64,000 nt of DNA from Paludibacteraceae bacterium. GTDB lineage: Bacteria > Bacteroidota > Bacteroidia > Bacteroidales > Paludibacteraceae. Shown here in pieces: positions 62,023-64,000 of the stretch (the first letter of the stretch is position 1; every line of letters begins with the position of its first letter). A program made the translations under genes and the position numbers. The stretch covers positions 1-64,000 of the forward strand of contig JAKSNS010000005.1 in the NCBI GenBank assembly GCA_024399545.1, written 5' to 3'. The notes beneath the pieces are model-generated. The model made no database searches. It had not been told where the DNA came from and was given only the letters and a program-made list of their open reading frames with translations.

Positions 62023-63351
62023 ATGGCAAAGAAAAATTTTATTTTAGACACGAATGTGGTGCTTCACGACTACCGTGCCATTTACAATTTCCAGGAAAAC
62101 GATATCTACCTGCCAATGATTGTGTTAGAGGAACTTGACAAGTTCAAGAAAGGCGATGAGCAGAAGAATTTCAACGCCCGTCAGTTCGCCCGCCAGATGG
62201 ACGAACTGGTCTCCGACAAGAATTTCTTCACCAAAGGGGCATCGCTTGGCGAGGGTAAGGGGCATATCTTTGTCCTGACCGAGAATGTTTGGTGTGACGA
62301 GGTGGCTAACGCTTTTATGGAAAAAATCCCCGACCACTACATTCTTGCCGCCGCAATATCCGTCAGCAAGAAACACCCTAAGATGCAAACCGTCCTTGTC
62401 ACTAAGGATGTAAACCTCCGTATGAAGGCACGTGCCTTGGGTTACCTTGCCGAGGATTATTATAATGACAAGGTTGAGGATATTGATGTCTTCGAACGTG
62501 ATTTCGAGACTTTCGAGGGCATTCCAACCGAGTTGGTCGATGAACTCTATGCCCAAAAACATGGTGGCATAGCCCTCTCCAAACTCCCTTGCGCCGACAA
62601 GATTGTCGCAAACCAATGCTTTATGCTCCGCAGCACAAAAGCCTCCGTCATGGTTCGCCATTACTCCGAAGACGACACCGTCCGCCGTGTTGACAAACAC
62701 CGCGCCTTCGGCATTGAGCCACGAAACGCCGAACAGAGTTTCGCAATGGATTTGCTTTTGGACCCTTCTCTGAAACTTGTCGCTCTGACTGGCAAGGCAG
62801 GTACTGGCAAAACCCTCATCGCCCTTGCAGCCGCCCTTGCGCAGCATAATGATTTCGAGCAGGTTATGCTTGCCCGCCCAATCGTGGCTATGTCCAACCA
62901 CGACCTCGGTGCTTTGCCTGGTGACGCTAAGGAGAAGGTCTCCCCTTACATGCAACCGCTTTTCGACAACCTTAACGTCATCCGACACAACCTCAATTAC
63001 ACTGGCCGCGAGTGTGCCGAGATTGACCAAATGCAGAAGGACAATTCGCTCATTATCGAGGCTTTGGCTTTCATCCGTGGTCGTTCGCTCTCCAACACGT
63101 ATTTCATAATCGACGAGGCGCAGAACCTCACCCCTCACGAGATTAAGACTATCATCACCCGCGCAGGCGAAGGGACCAAGATTGTCTTCACTGGCGACAT
63201 TCACCAGATTGACTCCCCTTATTTGGATATGCAGTCTAACGGCTTGGTTTACATGATTGACAAGATGAAGGGACAACCAATCTTCGGTCACATCAACCTT
63301 ATTAAGGGCGAGCGTTCCGAACTCTCCGAACTCGCCTCCCATCTATTGTAA
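62023..63351 (+). CDS. PIN-PhoH family protein (PhoH2-like)
   Basis: 442 residues. An N-terminal PIN ribonuclease domain (about 4-140) starts with the acidic FILDTNVVLHD and carries VLVTKDVNLRMKA. A C-terminal PhoH ATPase follows, with Walker A GKAGTGKT (257-264), LARPIVAMSNHDLGALPGD and Walker B YFIIDEAQNLT. PIN-PhoH fusions (PhoH2) have been shown in other bacteria to unwind and cleave RNA. It is a monocistronic gene divergent to folC. Confidence 0.92.
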   Translation: MAKKNFILDTNVVLHDYRAIYNFQENDIYLPMIVLEELDKFKKGDEQKNFNARQFARQMDELVSDKNFFTKGASLGEGKGHIFVLTENVWCDEVANAFMEKIPDHYILAAAISVSKKHPKMQTVLVTKDVNLRMKARALGYLAEDYYNDKVEDIDVFERDFETFEGIPTELVDELYAQKHGGIALSKLPCADKIVANQCFMLRSTKASVMVRHYSEDDTVRRVDKHRAFGIEPRNAEQSFAMDLLLDPSLKLVALTGKAGTGKTLIALAAALAQHNDFEQVMLARPIVAMSNHDLGALPGDAKEKVSPYMQPLFDNLNVIRHNLNYTGRECAEIDQMQKDNSLIIEALAFIRGRSLSNTYFIIDEAQNLTPHEIKTIITRAGEGTKIVFTGDIHQIDSPYLDMQSNGLVYMIDKMKGQPIFGHINLIKGERSELSELASHLL

Positions 63352-63369
63352 TTCAATTTTCGCATTTAT

Positions 63370-63900
63370 ATGATGAAAAAGATATTTTTGCTCTTTATGG
63401 CTTGTGTGGCTTCTATTGCCGCAAACGCCCAGTTGTCAATCCTTCAAGGAAATAATATGCAAAAAGACACCTCTCACATTTTGGTGGCTTATTTCTCAGC
63501 CACTGGAACAACCGAAAAAGTCGCCCAGAAACTCGCCGACGAGAAGGGTGCACGCTTGTGGAAAATCGAACCTCTCGACCCTTACACCGAGGCCGACCTT
63601 GATTGGCGAAATCCCGAGTCTCGCTCTTCCAAAGAGATGAAGGACACTTTCGAGCGTCCTACTATAAAAATGTGTACAAACATCCAGCAATACACAGTCA
63701 TTTACCTCGGCTTCCCAATCTGGTGGGGCATCTCTCCACGCATCATCCAATCGTGGATTGAGAACAATTTCTTCGATGGCAAGGTCATCATTCCTTTCGC
63801 CACTTCTGGCAGTTCACCTATTGAACCAGCCGTCGAGTTCCTCCGCAATCGCTATCCCAACATTGAGTTCAAGGATGGCATTCTGATGAACGAAAAATAA
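63370..63900 (+). CDS. Exported flavodoxin-like protein
   Basis: 176 residues. A clear signal peptide (about 1-20, ending ANA) is followed by a flavodoxin_4-type domain with the FMN phosphate loop FSATGTTEKVAQ (42-53), YLGFPIWWGISPRIIQSWIE and PFATSGSSPIEPAVEF. Most flavodoxins are cytoplasmic, so this one should act in the periplasm if the signal is used. The redox partner is not visible; it starts 18 bases after the PhoH gene. Confidence 0.86.
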   Translation: MMKKIFLLFMACVASIAANAQLSILQGNNMQKDTSHILVAYFSATGTTEKVAQKLADEKGARLWKIEPLDPYTEADLDWRNPESRSSKEMKDTFERPTIKMCTNIQQYTVIYLGFPIWWGISPRIIQSWIENNFFDGKVIIPFATSGSSPIEPAVEFLRNRYPNIEFKDGILMNEK

Positions 63901-64000
63901 ATCGTACCAATTTATTATTTAACCCTGACATAATAATATACTATCTCTTTTTTTTTGAGAGGGGGGGGGTGCAACTTTTTAGGTGAAATTATTGAAATTA
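63901..64000. repeat. Start of another copy of the TTATTGAAA repeat family
   Basis: A nine-base G-run (63961-63969), then TGCAACTTTTTAGGTGAAAT and further AAATTATTG units reproduce the left outer flank and end of the 41008-41390 element. The window stops inside it. No gene is seen in these last 100 bases. Confidence 0.75.

Noticed and set aside
62125..63342. 405-residue minus-strand frame opposite the PhoH gene
   Set aside because: It is a shadow of a gene with complete PIN and PhoH motifs on the plus strand; codon bias produces the long antisense frame.

Overview
The window is chromosomal DNA from a member of the Bacteroidales. The evidence is a full Bat/MoxR operon, a SprA homologue of about 2,500 residues next to ruvA, a GldJ-like lipoprotein, a phosphate butyryltransferase/butyrate kinase pair, and repeated use of the Bacteroidetes -7 promoter box TAnnTTTG. 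SprA and GldJ point to type IX secretion or gliding-type surface machinery. I cannot name a genus. I see no rRNA, CRISPR array, intact insertion sequence or prophage.

Layout. 0.2-13.6 kb is one long minus-strand block: ftsY, rimO, an HU gene, an HU-membrane-LysM fusion, then moxR, a DUF58 gene, batA-batE with two accessory genes, and a PAP2 phosphatase. 13.8-15.8 kb holds an M15 peptidase, tatC/tatA and a hotdog thioesterase. 15.9-23.7 kb (minus) holds gldJ, a terminator, then asnS, a UvrD-like helicase and a TonB-dependent receptor. 23.9-25.9 kb (plus) holds folP, a 195-bp palindromic MITE-like element and an omega-amidase-like gene. 25.9-29.0 kb is more plastic: a truncated nuclease gene, a repeat end, a Sel1-repeat membrane protein and an orphan gene. 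29.0-33.5 kb holds rpsT, tRNA-Glu, gtrA-like, coaD, glmM, a DUF4827-like lipoprotein and tRNA-Arg. 33.7-40.8 kb (plus) holds parC, ptb, buk and a CPA2 antiporter.

40.8-44.5 kb is an accessory island bounded by a 22-bp direct repeat. It contains a 0.38-kb element with 34-bp inverted repeats, an unassigned 176-residue gene, six 23-bp iteron-like tandem repeats, and one AAA/DUF4143-type ATPase gene enclosed by 30-bp inverted repeats. This is the most likely place for something undescribed.

44.5-64 kb is core again: sigma-54-type activator-lptE-unknown-secG (minus), MATE pump-pdxB (minus), hsp20 (plus), ruvA-sprA-clpP-clpX (minus), folC (minus) diverging from a PIN-PhoH gene, and an exported flavodoxin. 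The window ends inside another copy of the 41-kb repeat family.

Many genes overlap as ATGA or TGATG, so most minus-strand blocks are probably operons. A 12-bp tandem repeat occurs at two distant places, each just downstream of a minus-strand gene. All functions are read by eye from motifs and gene order; no database search was run.
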